From Mycolicibacterium rhodesiae (lineage in GTDB: Bacteria; Actinomycetota; Actinomycetes; Mycobacteriales; Mycobacteriaceae): DNA of 64,000 nt. A model generated the notes under the pieces. That model was not told where the DNA came from, did no database searches, and saw only the letters and a program-made list of their open reading frames with translations. Of the stretch, positions 46,404 to 54,808 are shown piece after piece; position 1 is the first letter of the stretch; every line of letters starts with the position of its first letter. Position numbers and translations under genes: made by a program. The stretch spans positions 1 to 64,000 of the forward strand of contig NZ_MVIH01000017.1 in the NCBI RefSeq assembly GCF_002086695.1, given 5' to 3'.

Positions 46404-46424
46404 GGCCGATTCAGGAGTGCCACG

Positions 46425-47159
46425 ATGACAACCGCGTCGACCCACGGCGCCCGCTCACACGCACGCTCCCAAGCGAGCGACGCCAGTATGCGGGTCCCCG
46501 TCCTGCCCGACGGTGTGGACGGCGCCCGGCTCCTCTGGGCCGAGTCCGTGCCCGCCGAGTCCTACGCCACCCGGGTGCTCGGCCGCGGTACCCGCCTGCG
46601 CCTGGCGGATCCCGACGGCGGCGCCTGTGCACACCTGTTGTTGTTCCGGGCGGACGCCTCCTGGGAGCGGCTCAACGTCGCCGACACCATGAAGGTCCCG
46701 TGGCAGGCCTACCTCGGGGTGGGCCATCCGCTGCTGTCCGATCAGGGTCGTGTGTTGGCCACTGTGGTGGCCGACAGCTCCGGCCACCACGACCTGCTGT
46801 GCGGGTTGCCTGCCGCAGGCCAACCGACGATGCTGCTGGCCGCGATCAAGCACGGGATGGACATTCGCGACGTCGCACCGTCGGCGACGCTGTTCAAGGG
46901 CGTCCGAGTCGAAAGCTCCGGGGCGCTGACGTTCACCGGATCGGCAGGCCCCGGCGCGGCTGTGGAGTTGCTCATCCATCTGCCCGTCATCGTCGCCGTG
47001 GTCAACACCTGCCACCCACTGGACCCGCGGCCCGAGGTGACCGCCCTCGACATCGTGGCCTGGCGTGCCGACGAGGAGCTGACCACCCCGGTGAACACCG
47101 ATCCGGAATACCTTCGAGCTCTGTTCAACACCGAAACCACTTGGGCGGCAGCACAATGA
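46425..47159 (+). CDS. DUF1989 protein (urea-carboxylase-associated/carboxyguanidine deiminase type), first
   Basis: 244 residues, ATG at 46425 with AGGAG 8 bases upstream. DUF1989 features: ARLLWAESVPAESYATRVLGRG, GGACAHLLLFRADASWERLNVADTMKV, and the late VAVVNTCHPLDPR with a conserved Cys/His. These proteins were named for their place beside urea carboxylase; published work showed that such pairs (CgdA/CgdB) deiminate carboxyguanidine. Its stop overlaps the next start (ATGA). This copy is the UAAP1-like one, as I recall the naming. Confidence 0.85.
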   Translation: MTTASTHGARSHARSQASDASMRVPVLPDGVDGARLLWAESVPAESYATRVLGRGTRLRLADPDGGACAHLLLFRADASWERLNVADTMKVPWQAYLGVGHPLLSDQGRVLATVVADSSGHHDLLCGLPAAGQPTMLLAAIKHGMDIRDVAPSATLFKGVRVESSGALTFTGSAGPGAAVELLIHLPVIVAVVNTCHPLDPRPEVTALDIVAWRADEELTTPVNTDPEYLRALFNTETTWAAAQ

Positions 47160-47767
47160 TTCTCGACGAGATTGTCGCGGCCCGGGCACCGTGGTCGGCC
47201 ATCCTGCGGGCCGGCCAGTGCCTGCAGATCATCGATCTGCACGGCAACCAGGCGGTGGACACCCTCTTCTACGCCGTCACCGGTGACCGGGTCGACCCGG
47301 CCGGGCGCTACAGCGCGCAGGCCACGATCGCCGCTCAGGGCAACATCTTCCTGACCACCGGCTCGGTGCTGCGCGCCGCCGACGGCAGACCGTTGGTGAC
47401 GATCGTCGCCGACGAAGTGGGCAACCACGACACCATCGCCGGCGCCTGTTCCAAGGAGTCCAACACCTTGCGCTACGGCCACCACACCGTGCATCAGCAC
47501 GCCTGCGCCGAGAACTTCCTCGCCGAGGCCGCCAAATGGGGTATGGGCAAGCGCGACATCGTCTCCAACGTCAACTTCTTCATGAACGTACCCGTCGAAG
47601 CCGACGGTACCCTGGGCATCGTCGACGGGCTTTCGGCGCCGGGCAAGTCGCTGACCGTGCGCGCCGACACCGACACACTGGTGCTGGTGTCGAACTGCCC
47701 GCAGATCAACAACCCCTGCAACGGATTCGACCCCACCCCGGTGCGAATGGTGATCACCGACTCATGA
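47156..47767 (+). CDS. DUF1989 protein (urea-carboxylase-associated/carboxyguanidine deiminase type), second
   Basis: 203 residues, coupled to the first DUF1989 gene by a 4-base overlap and to the next gene likewise. Motifs: RAGQCLQIIDLHGNQAVDTLFY, the metal-site-like GNHDTIAGACSKESN, HHTVHQHACAENF and VLVSNCPQINNPCNGFDPTPV with the conserved Cys residues. It would pair with the upstream protein as a deiminase heterodimer if the guanidine function holds. The UAAP2-like copy. Confidence 0.87.
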   Translation: MILDEIVAARAPWSAILRAGQCLQIIDLHGNQAVDTLFYAVTGDRVDPAGRYSAQATIAAQGNIFLTTGSVLRAADGRPLVTIVADEVGNHDTIAGACSKESNTLRYGHHTVHQHACAENFLAEAAKWGMGKRDIVSNVNFFMNVPVEADGTLGIVDGLSAPGKSLTVRADTDTLVLVSNCPQINNPCNGFDPTPVRMVITDS

Positions 47768-49764
47768 CCACTCTCGAAGTGCAGCGGCCGGGTCTGCTGA
47801 CCACCGTCCAGGATTGGCCCGGCCGCGTCGGCTATTGGCATGTCGGCGTACCGCCGTCGGGGCCGATGGACGACTTGTCCTTTCGCATCGGCAACCGGGT
47901 GCTGGGCAATCCCGAAGGAGCCGCCGGCCTCGAATGCACGAAAGCCGGTCCCGCACTGAGTTTTCCCGATGGGGCGCGCGTATGTGTTACCGGGGCGGCT
48001 GCTCCGGTCACCCTCGACGGCGAGCCGGTGCCGCAGTGGCAGTCGGTGTCGGTACCGCCGGGTGGGGTGGTGGACATCGGGGTGGTCGACGGCCCGGGCA
48101 TGCGTTGCTACGTGCTGATTGCCGGTGGGGTATGCGAAGCCGAATACCTGGGCAGCACAGCGACATTCACGATGGGATGCTTCGGCGGCCACGACGGTCG
48201 CCCGCTGCGTGCCGGCGACAGCCTGACCATTGGTGACGATCCCGGACCGGCCACGGCCCGGCCGGCCCGTGCCGCCATCGACGAACAGCCCGCGATCGGT
48301 CACCGCTGGCAACTCGCGGTCACCGAGGGCCCGCACGGTGCGCCGGAATTCTTCACCCGCGCCGACATGGCGACGATCGTCGGCACGGATTACACAGTGC
48401 ACTTCAATTCCGATCGCACCGGTGTCCGCCTCGTGGGCCCGAAGCCGCAGTGGGCCCGCACCGACGGCGGCGAAGCGGGTCTGCACCCGTCGAATATCCA
48501 CGACAATGCCTACTGCGTCGGAACTTTGGACTTCACCGGCGACACCCCGATCCTGCTCGGCCCTGACGGCCCCAGCCTCGGCGGGTTCGTCTGCCCGGTC
48601 ACCGTCGTGCGCGGCGACCGCTGGAAGCTCGGACAGATGGCACCCGGTGACACCGTGCGGTTCGTCCCCGTGCGCGCCGACCGAGCCCCGTCGTTGGGCA
48701 CTATCGGCGCCGACCGGCGGGCGTCGTTGCCGCTGGTGATCTCGACCTCGAGCGACGCCGACGACGGTGTGCTGACCCGATTCGTCGGCGCCGAGGGCAC
48801 CGACGTGACCGTGCGCCGTGACGGCGACGGCGGTGTGCTCGTCGAATACGGGCCGATGGTTCTCGACCTGGCCATGCGCGCCCGCGTCCATGTGCTGTAC
48901 GAATCACTGTCGGCCAGTGCGGTTCCCGGCGTCACCGAGCTGACCCCGGGCGTACGGTCGCTGCAGGTTCAGTTTGATCCGGCCGTGCTCAGCGCGCCGG
49001 AATTGGTGGACCTGCTGGCCCGCACCGAGGAGTCACTGCCGGCCACCGACCAGCTGGTGGTGCCAAGCCGAACCGTACGTCTGCCGCTGTCGTGGGACGA
49101 TCCCGCCACCCACGAGGCCATTGCGCGCTACATGCACGGTGTGCGCGCCGACGCCCCGTGGTGCCCGTGGAACATCGAATTCATCCGGCGCATCAACGGC
49201 TTGGCCGACGTGCAGCAGGTGCACGACACGGTCTACGACGCTCAGTATCTGGTGCTGGGCCTCGGCGACGTCTACCTCGGCGCACCGGTGGCCACCCCGC
49301 TGGATCCCCGCCATCGGCTGGTGACCACCAAGTACAACCCGGCACGCACCTGGACACCGGAGAACGCCGTCGGGATCGGTGGGGCCTACCTGTGCATCTA
49401 CGGCATGGAAGGTCCGGGCGGCTACCAGTTCGTCGGCCGCACCACGCAGGTGTGGAACCACCGTCATCCGCAGGACTCACGCTCGTTCGAGCCCGGAACC
49501 CCATGGCTGCTGCGGTATTTCGACCGGATCAGCTTCTATCCGGTCAGCGCCGAGGAACTGCTGGAGCTGCGCGCCGACATGGCCGCGGGCCGCGGTTGCG
49601 TCGACATCGTCGACGGCACGTTCTCGATGCCGGACTACCAGCGCTTCCTGACCCTCAACGCCGACGGCATCGCCGAGTTCCGGGCCCAGCAGGCAGAAGC
49701 GTTCACCGCCGAACGCCGGGCCTGGGATCAGGCCGGCGAGTTCGCCGGCCAACTGGCCAGCTGA
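47764..49764 (+). CDS. Carboxyltransferase part of urea/guanidine carboxylase, stand-alone
   Basis: 666 residues from the ATG at 47764. The first half (about 1-310) is a KipA/AHS2 domain (LEVQRPGLLTTVQDWPGRVG, PPSGPMDDLSFRIGNRVLGN), the second (about 370-640) a KipI/AHS1 domain (VYDAQYLVLGLGDVYLGAP, GIGGAYLCIYGMEGPGGYQF). Order and linker match the central carboxyltransferase of urea carboxylase (normally about 1200 residues). The N-terminal biotin carboxylase and C-terminal biotin carrier (A-M-K-M) are both missing, with proper start and stop. No allophanate hydrolase is near. It may use a separate carboxylase, or do something else such as 5-oxoproline chemistry (PxpB-PxpC). Confidence 0.83.
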   Translation: MTTLEVQRPGLLTTVQDWPGRVGYWHVGVPPSGPMDDLSFRIGNRVLGNPEGAAGLECTKAGPALSFPDGARVCVTGAAAPVTLDGEPVPQWQSVSVPPGGVVDIGVVDGPGMRCYVLIAGGVCEAEYLGSTATFTMGCFGGHDGRPLRAGDSLTIGDDPGPATARPARAAIDEQPAIGHRWQLAVTEGPHGAPEFFTRADMATIVGTDYTVHFNSDRTGVRLVGPKPQWARTDGGEAGLHPSNIHDNAYCVGTLDFTGDTPILLGPDGPSLGGFVCPVTVVRGDRWKLGQMAPGDTVRFVPVRADRAPSLGTIGADRRASLPLVISTSSDADDGVLTRFVGAEGTDVTVRRDGDGGVLVEYGPMVLDLAMRARVHVLYESLSASAVPGVTELTPGVRSLQVQFDPAVLSAPELVDLLARTEESLPATDQLVVPSRTVRLPLSWDDPATHEAIARYMHGVRADAPWCPWNIEFIRRINGLADVQQVHDTVYDAQYLVLGLGDVYLGAPVATPLDPRHRLVTTKYNPARTWTPENAVGIGGAYLCIYGMEGPGGYQFVGRTTQVWNHRHPQDSRSFEPGTPWLLRYFDRISFYPVSAEELLELRADMAAGRGCVDIVDGTFSMPDYQRFLTLNADGIAEFRAQQAEAFTAERRAWDQAGEFAGQLAS

Positions 49765-49799
49765 CGCCGTGTTCACCTGGATATGACACCCTGAGCGGC

Positions 49800-51320
49800 A
49801 TGGGTTCGGGTACTGCGGGAAAAAATCGCCATGTCGAGGTGGAGCGCAAGTTCGACGTTCCCGAAGGCGCGACGCTGCCGTCGTTCGACGGGCTCTCGGC
49901 GGTGGCACGCGTGGAGCGGCAGCCCGCGCAATCGCTCGACGCGGTGTATTTCGACACCCCGGATCGCGATCTCAACGCCCATCGGATCACGCTGCGCCGC
50001 CGTACCGGCGGCCCCGATGCGGGCTGGCACCTGAAGCTGCCCGCCGGACCCGACGCGCGAACCGAGGTGCACGCGCCGCTGGACAGCTCCCCCGAAGGCG
50101 GCGACTCGGTGCCCACCGATCTGCTGGACATCGTGCTCGCGGTGGTGCGGGACCGTCCGCTGGCCCCGGTGGCCCGGATCTCGACGACCCGCAACGTGGT
50201 GATGCTCTACGACGGGGACGGCACGGCGCTGGCCGAGTTCTGCGACGACGAGGTGAGCGCATGGGCGCTCGGGAGCGGCGGCGAGACCGGGGAGGAACAG
50301 CGCTGGCACGAGTGGGAGCTCGAACTGGCCGATGGTGAGGCCGCCGGTGGGCGTGATCTGCTGAAGCGGCTGGGCAACCGGCTGCTCGACGCCGGTGCGG
50401 TGCCGGCCGGCCACGGATCGAAGCTGGCGAAGGTACTCGAGACCGCGGGTTCGGCAGCGGTGGTACCCGACGAGAACGGCGCGTCCCGAGATCCGGTGCA
50501 CCAGGCGGTCGCCGAGCAGGTCGGCGAATTGCTGGTGTGGGACCGTGCGGTGCGCGCCGACACCTACGACTCGGTCCACCAGATGCGGGTGACCAGCCGG
50601 AAGATCCGCAGCTTATTGCAGGCCTCCGAGGACGCCTTCGGGTTGAGCGATGACGCCTGGATCCTCGACGAGTTGCGCCAGCTGGCCGGTGTGCTGGGTG
50701 TCGCCCGCGACGCCGAGGTGCTCGCCGAGCGGTATGAGGCCGCACTCAAGACCCTGCCGGACGACTTGGTCCGAGGCCCGGTCTACGAGCGTCTGGTCTC
50801 CGGGGCTCAGCGCAGCTATCAGGCCGGCCTGCGGCGCTCGCTGGCCGCGATGCGCTCGACCCGGTACTTCCGGCTTCTCGACGCGCTGGAGGCACTGGTG
50901 GCCGCGCAACCGCCGCATGCGGCGCCGGGCGAAGAGCCCAAGCCGGTCAGCATCGACTCGGCCTACAAGCGGGTGAACAAAGCGGCCAAGAACGCCGCGC
51001 AGGCAACCGAGGACCGCGACGAGGCGTTGCACCGAATTCGCAAGGGCGCCAAACGACTCCGGTATGTGGCGGCGGCGACCGGCGAGCCCAAGGTATCGGA
51101 CCGGGCCAAGGTCATCCAGACGCTGCTCGGCGATCACCAGGACAGTGTGGTCAGCCGAACGCATCTGGCCCAGCAGTCGCTGGCGGCGCACGCCGCGGGC
51201 GAGGACACCTTCACCTACGGCCTGCTCTATCAGCAGGAGGACGACCTGGCCAACCGCTGCCGCGAACAGCTCGACGACGCGCTGAGCGCACTGCGCAAGA
51301 CGTTCAAGAAGGCGCACTGA
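49800..51320 (+). CDS. CYTH-CHAD domain protein (Rv2226-like)
   Basis: 506 residues from the ATG at 49800. An N-terminal CYTH triphosphate-tunnel domain (about 10-205) opens with the ExExK motif in HVEVERKFDVP and has further charged pairs (ITLRRRTGG, WHEWELEL). A C-terminal CHAD domain (about 225-500) has the histidine helices VHQMRVTSRKIRSLL and LHRIRKGAKRLRYV. CHAD domains bind polyphosphate; the CYTH fold hydrolyses triphosphates. A role in polyphosphate or triphosphate handling follows from the family. rnpB lies just downstream on the other strand. Confidence 0.92.
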   Translation: MGSGTAGKNRHVEVERKFDVPEGATLPSFDGLSAVARVERQPAQSLDAVYFDTPDRDLNAHRITLRRRTGGPDAGWHLKLPAGPDARTEVHAPLDSSPEGGDSVPTDLLDIVLAVVRDRPLAPVARISTTRNVVMLYDGDGTALAEFCDDEVSAWALGSGGETGEEQRWHEWELELADGEAAGGRDLLKRLGNRLLDAGAVPAGHGSKLAKVLETAGSAAVVPDENGASRDPVHQAVAEQVGELLVWDRAVRADTYDSVHQMRVTSRKIRSLLQASEDAFGLSDDAWILDELRQLAGVLGVARDAEVLAERYEAALKTLPDDLVRGPVYERLVSGAQRSYQAGLRRSLAAMRSTRYFRLLDALEALVAAQPPHAAPGEEPKPVSIDSAYKRVNKAAKNAAQATEDRDEALHRIRKGAKRLRYVAAATGEPKVSDRAKVIQTLLGDHQDSVVSRTHLAQQSLAAHAAGEDTFTYGLLYQQEDDLANRCREQLDDALSALRKTFKKAH

Positions 51321-51326
51321 CGCGAT

Positions 51327-51736
<410 letters not shown>

Positions 51737-51740
51737 GAAC

Positions 51741-51746
51741 AAACTA
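51741..51746 (-). promoter_or_regulatory. Possible -10 element for rnpB
   Basis: TAGTTT on the minus strand, 5-10 bases before the mapped 5' end, fits TANNNT. No convincing -35 is seen. It lies between the methyltransferase stop and rnpB, which are only 12 bases apart. Confidence 0.35.
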
Positions 51747-51748
51747 GC

Positions 51749-52375
51749 TTATTTGCGCCGCAGCTGGATCACATTGTCGACGAGGTGGCCCTGCTGACCG
51801 TCCGGCCCGACCGCATCGCGCTCGGCCGGCCCGAGCCGGACCGTCTCCCACTGTGTGTCGTCGAGCGCGAGGCCGGCGAGCACCTCCTCGGCGGGCGGGA
51901 ATTCGTGGTGGCGCACCTCCTCCGGTGCCCATGGCGGGGCTCCGCCGTGATCGACGATCAGCAGCGTTCCGCCGGGCGCCACGGTCGCAGCCGCGCGACG
52001 CAGGATTGCGGGCCGGTCCATCTCGAGGGTGGTGTGGAAGAAGTGTGCCGACACCAGATCGAACGGTCCGTCGGGCAGCGTCTTGGTGAGGTCGTGCTGC
52101 TGAAAGTCGATGCGGTCGGCCACTCCTCGCGCTGCCGCGTCCTCGGCTGCGCGGGCCAGGGCGGTGGTGGACACGTCGACGGCGACGACGTGCCAGCCGT
52201 GTTCGGCCAGCCACATGGCGTCGCCGCCCTCGCCACAGCCCAGATCCAGTGCGCGCGAACCGGTGAGCGGTTCGACGATTTCGGCGAGGCGCGCGTTGGG
52301 GCGCCCAGTCCAGATCCGTGGCTTCTCCGCGTAGCGCGATTCCCAGTGGGTGTGGTGATCAGCAGTCATGCTCAT
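51749..52375 (-). CDS. SAM-dependent methyltransferase
   Basis: 208 residues. Class I fold: ALDLGCGEGGDAMWLAEHGW (SAM loop), VVAVDVSTTALARA (acidic residue for the ribose), and FDLVSAHFFHTTLEMDR. It resembles small-molecule methyltransferases of the thiopurine or tellurite-resistance (TehB-like) group; the N-terminal HWESRYAEKPRIWTGRPN is common in that group. Substrate unknown. It is divergent from the XRE-cupin regulator (42-base gap), which may control it, and is immediately upstream of rnpB on the same strand. Confidence 0.87.
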   Translation of the reverse strand: MSMTADHHTHWESRYAEKPRIWTGRPNARLAEIVEPLTGSRALDLGCGEGGDAMWLAEHGWHVVAVDVSTTALARAAEDAAARGVADRIDFQQHDLTKTLPDGPFDLVSAHFFHTTLEMDRPAILRRAAATVAPGGTLLIVDHGGAPPWAPEEVRHHEFPPAEEVLAGLALDDTQWETVRLGPAERDAVGPDGQQGHLVDNVIQLRRK

Positions 52376-52400
52376 CAGCTTGCCGGTGCCGTCCTGGTTC

Positions 52401-52418
52401 TGGCAATGTCATTTGCCA
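52401..52418. promoter_or_regulatory. Inverted repeat at the XRE-cupin start
   Basis: TGGCAA-N6-TTGCCA, perfect 6-base arms, ending in the ATG of the regulator and placed inside the 42-base divergent gap to the methyltransferase gene. It fits an autoregulatory operator for the XRE protein. Confidence 0.5.
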
Positions 52419-52987
52419 TGCAGGCAAACGACGATGTCGATGTGCGGGTGCGCAGGCGGCTGCGCGAGCTACGCGGCCGGCTCGGTCTGACGTTGGAGGA
52501 CGTCGCGTCGCGGGCCGGTATCGACGTCTCGACGCTGAGTCGGCTGGAATCGGGTAAGCGACGGCTGGCCCTCGATCACCTGCCCCGGCTGGCCGCGGCG
52601 CTGTCGGTCAGCGCCGACGAATTGCTCGGCGCACCACCTGCCGCGGACCCCCGGGTTCGGGCGGCGTCGCACACCAGACATCTGGTCACGTATTGGCCGC
52701 TGACCCGCCACGGCGGGGCGGGCGGCCCGCAGGCATTCAAGATCCGGATCAACCCGCGACGGCGTACCCCGCCGGCCCAACTGCCCACTCATGAAGGGCA
52801 GGAATGGCTTTACGTGCTCTCCGGACGCCTGCAACTGATCCTCGGCGAGCAGCATTTCGTCATCGAGCCCGGTGAGGCCGTCGAGTTCAGCACCTGGACG
52901 CCGCATTGGTTCGGCGCCGTCGACGGTCCGGTGGAGGCGATCGTCCTGTTCGGCCCGCACGGCGAACGCGTGCACATGCGGGATTAG
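52418..52987 (+). CDS. XRE-cupin transcriptional regulator
   Basis: 189 residues from the ATG at 52418 (ATG at 52406 is also in frame). N-terminal XRE helix-turn-helix (RLRELRGRLGLTLEDVASRA, GIDVSTLSRLESGKRRL, about 10-65) and a C-terminal cupin-2 barrel (THEGQEWLYVLSGRLQLILG, then PGEAVEFSTWTPHWFGAVDG, about 115-189) with His/Glu metal-type residues. Such regulators sense a small ligand in the cupin. It is divergent from the methyltransferase and ends one base before the RNase HI gene on the other strand. Confidence 0.9.
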   Translation: MQANDDVDVRVRRRLRELRGRLGLTLEDVASRAGIDVSTLSRLESGKRRLALDHLPRLAAALSVSADELLGAPPAADPRVRAASHTRHLVTYWPLTRHGGAGGPQAFKIRINPRRRTPPAQLPTHEGQEWLYVLSGRLQLILGEQHFVIEPGEAVEFSTWTPHWFGAVDGPVEAIVLFGPHGERVHMRD

Positions 52988-52988
52988 C

Positions 52989-54074
52989 TCAGGCCAGATA
53001 CGACGTCTGGTTGACCAGCCGTACCGAGGCGCCGCCGTCGGGATAGAACTCGGCGATGCTCAGCGACGCGAGGTCGAGGTGCAATCGGTGCAGGATGCTG
53101 GGCCCGGCGTCGAGCGCCAGCCGCAGCAGCGTCTTGATCGGCGTCACGTGCGAGACCACCAGCACGGTGGCACCGGGATGCTCGGCGATGATGCGGGTGC
53201 GGACCCGCTGAATCCGTTCCTCGACGTCGACGAAGCTCTCTCCGTCCGGCGGGCGCAGACCCGTGTCCCGCAGCCAACGGCCGTGCAGGTCCGGGTCGCG
53301 CTCCCTGGCCTCGGCGAACGTCAGCCCTTCCCAGGCACCGAAGTCCGTCTCGATCAGGTCATCGTCGACCGTCACTGTCAGGCCCAGCGCCGTGGCAGCG
53401 GCCGACGCGGTGTCGTAGGCGCGCTGCAACGGCGAGCTGATCACCATGTCGACGCCGCCAGCGGCCGCCAGGTAGCTCGCCGCGGCGTCGGCCTGACGCC
53501 GGCCCGTGTCGGTGAGTTCAGGGTTGCCACGGCCGGAATACCTTCGCTGCCGGGAGAATTCGGTTTGTCCGTGCCGCAGCAGCAGCATGCGGGTCGGAGC
53601 ACCCTGGTTGCCGGTCCACGCCGCGGGCGGCACGGCGACCGCACCGGCAGGCGGATCGGCCACGGTTCCCTGTTGTTCGCGATCCATGGCCTCGTTGGCC
53701 AACCGATCGGCGTAGGAGTTCTGTTCGCGCGGAATCCATTGGTAGGAAACCGAATCGAACGTCGAGGCCAGCGCGCGCGCCTGCTGGTGCAGCTCGGCCA
53801 TCGCGGCGTGCTTGACCTTCCAGCGCCCGGACATCTGCTCGACGACGAGTTTCGAATCCATCGAGACGACGACCTCGTCGGCGCCGAGGCGGCGGGCCTC
53901 CTCCAGGCCTGCGATGAGCCCGCGGTATTCGGCGACATTGTTGGTGGTGATGCCGATCGCCTGGCCGTGCTCGGCCAGCACGCTCTGATGGTCCGCCGAC
54001 CACACGACGCAGCCGTAGCCCGCGGGCCCGGGGTTGCCCCGGGAGCCGCCATCGGCCTCGATGAGAACGCGCAC
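52989..54074 (-). CDS. Bifunctional RNase HI / histidine phosphatase (Rv2228c-like)
   Basis: 361 residues from the GTG at 54074. Residues 1-140 are RNase HI: IEADGGSRGNPGPAGYG, NNVAEYRGLIAGL, VVSMDSKLVVEQMSGRWKVK and the late YADRLANEAMD give the acidic active site. Residues about 160-361 are a histidine phosphatase: LLLRHGQTEFSRQRRYSGRG with the catalytic RHG, then ETDFGAWEGLTF and VLVVSHVTPIKTLL. The phosphatase half has been linked to alpha-ribazole phosphate (CobC-like) activity in M. tuberculosis. The gene begins 2 bases after the zinc-ribbon stop. Confidence 0.94.
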   Translation of the reverse strand: MRVLIEADGGSRGNPGPAGYGCVVWSADHQSVLAEHGQAIGITTNNVAEYRGLIAGLEEARRLGADEVVVSMDSKLVVEQMSGRWKVKHAAMAELHQQARALASTFDSVSYQWIPREQNSYADRLANEAMDREQQGTVADPPAGAVAVPPAAWTGNQGAPTRMLLLRHGQTEFSRQRRYSGRGNPELTDTGRRQADAAASYLAAAGGVDMVISSPLQRAYDTASAAATALGLTVTVDDDLIETDFGAWEGLTFAEARERDPDLHGRWLRDTGLRPPDGESFVDVEERIQRVRTRIIAEHPGATVLVVSHVTPIKTLLRLALDAGPSILHRLHLDLASLSIAEFYPDGGASVRLVNQTSYLA

Positions 54075-54076
54075 GG

Positions 54077-54808
54077 CTACGCCCCGCCGATCCGCAGCAG
54101 GATCGCCTGACACTCGGGGCAGCGGATCACCTCGTCCTCCGGCGCCGCCGAAATCCTGGCCAGCTCACCGCGATCCAATTCGATGCGGCAGGCTCCGCAC
54201 CGGCGGCCCTGCAGCCGAGCGGCACCGACGCCCGATGTGGTCCGCTGCCGCTCGTAGAGCGCGGCCAGGCCGGGGTCGAGCCCGGCCACGATCGCGTCAC
54301 GCTGGGCCTGGCGCTGGCTGCGCATCCGTTCGATATCCGACAGCGCTTCGTCGCGATTGTGTCCGGCAGTGGTCAGATTGGCCTGCAGCGCACCGGCTTT
54401 CGCCTGTTCCTCGGATTGCTCGCCGACCAGTTGTTCGCGCCGTTCCATCACCTCGAGCAGCGAATCCTCCAGGCTGGCCTGCCTGCGCTCCAGCGTCTCG
54501 AGTTCGTGCTGCAGTTCTTCGAGCTGCTTGGGGTTGACGGTGCCGGAATCGAGGAGTTTGCGGTCGCGGTCCTCGCGCTGGCGCACACCGTCGATCTCGG
54601 ACTCGAATCGGGCCACCTGGCCGTCGATGTCCTCGATCGCGATCGCCAGGGCGGCCAGCCGGTCCGCGGACGCCCGCTGCTCACCGAGGGCGGTGTCGTA
54701 CTCCTGCTGCTCTCCCAGGTTGGCCGCCCGATGGGCCAGCCGCCCCGACTCGGCATCCAGCTCGGCCAGCTCCAGAAGCGACCGTTGCTGTGCCAGTTCA
54801 GCTTTCAC
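54077..54808 (-). CDS. C4-type zinc-ribbon coiled-coil protein (Rv2229c-like)
   Basis: 243 residues from a GTG at 54808 that overlaps the stop of the NIF3 gene. A long coiled coil (about 1-180, rich in Glu, Gln, Leu and Arg: KQLEELQHELETLERRQASL) is followed by a zinc ribbon with two CxxC pairs (RRCGACRIEL and IRCPECQAIL). This two-part family (DUF164-like) occurs beside NIF3 proteins widely; it has been described as a flagellar-chaperone-like or RNA-binding fold elsewhere. Function here unknown. Confidence 0.9.
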   Translation of the reverse strand: MKAELAQQRSLLELAELDAESGRLAHRAANLGEQQEYDTALGEQRASADRLAALAIAIEDIDGQVARFESEIDGVRQREDRDRKLLDSGTVNPKQLEELQHELETLERRQASLEDSLLEVMERREQLVGEQSEEQAKAGALQANLTTAGHNRDEALSDIERMRSQRQAQRDAIVAGLDPGLAALYERQRTTSGVGAARLQGRRCGACRIELDRGELARISAAPEDEVIRCPECQAILLRIGGA

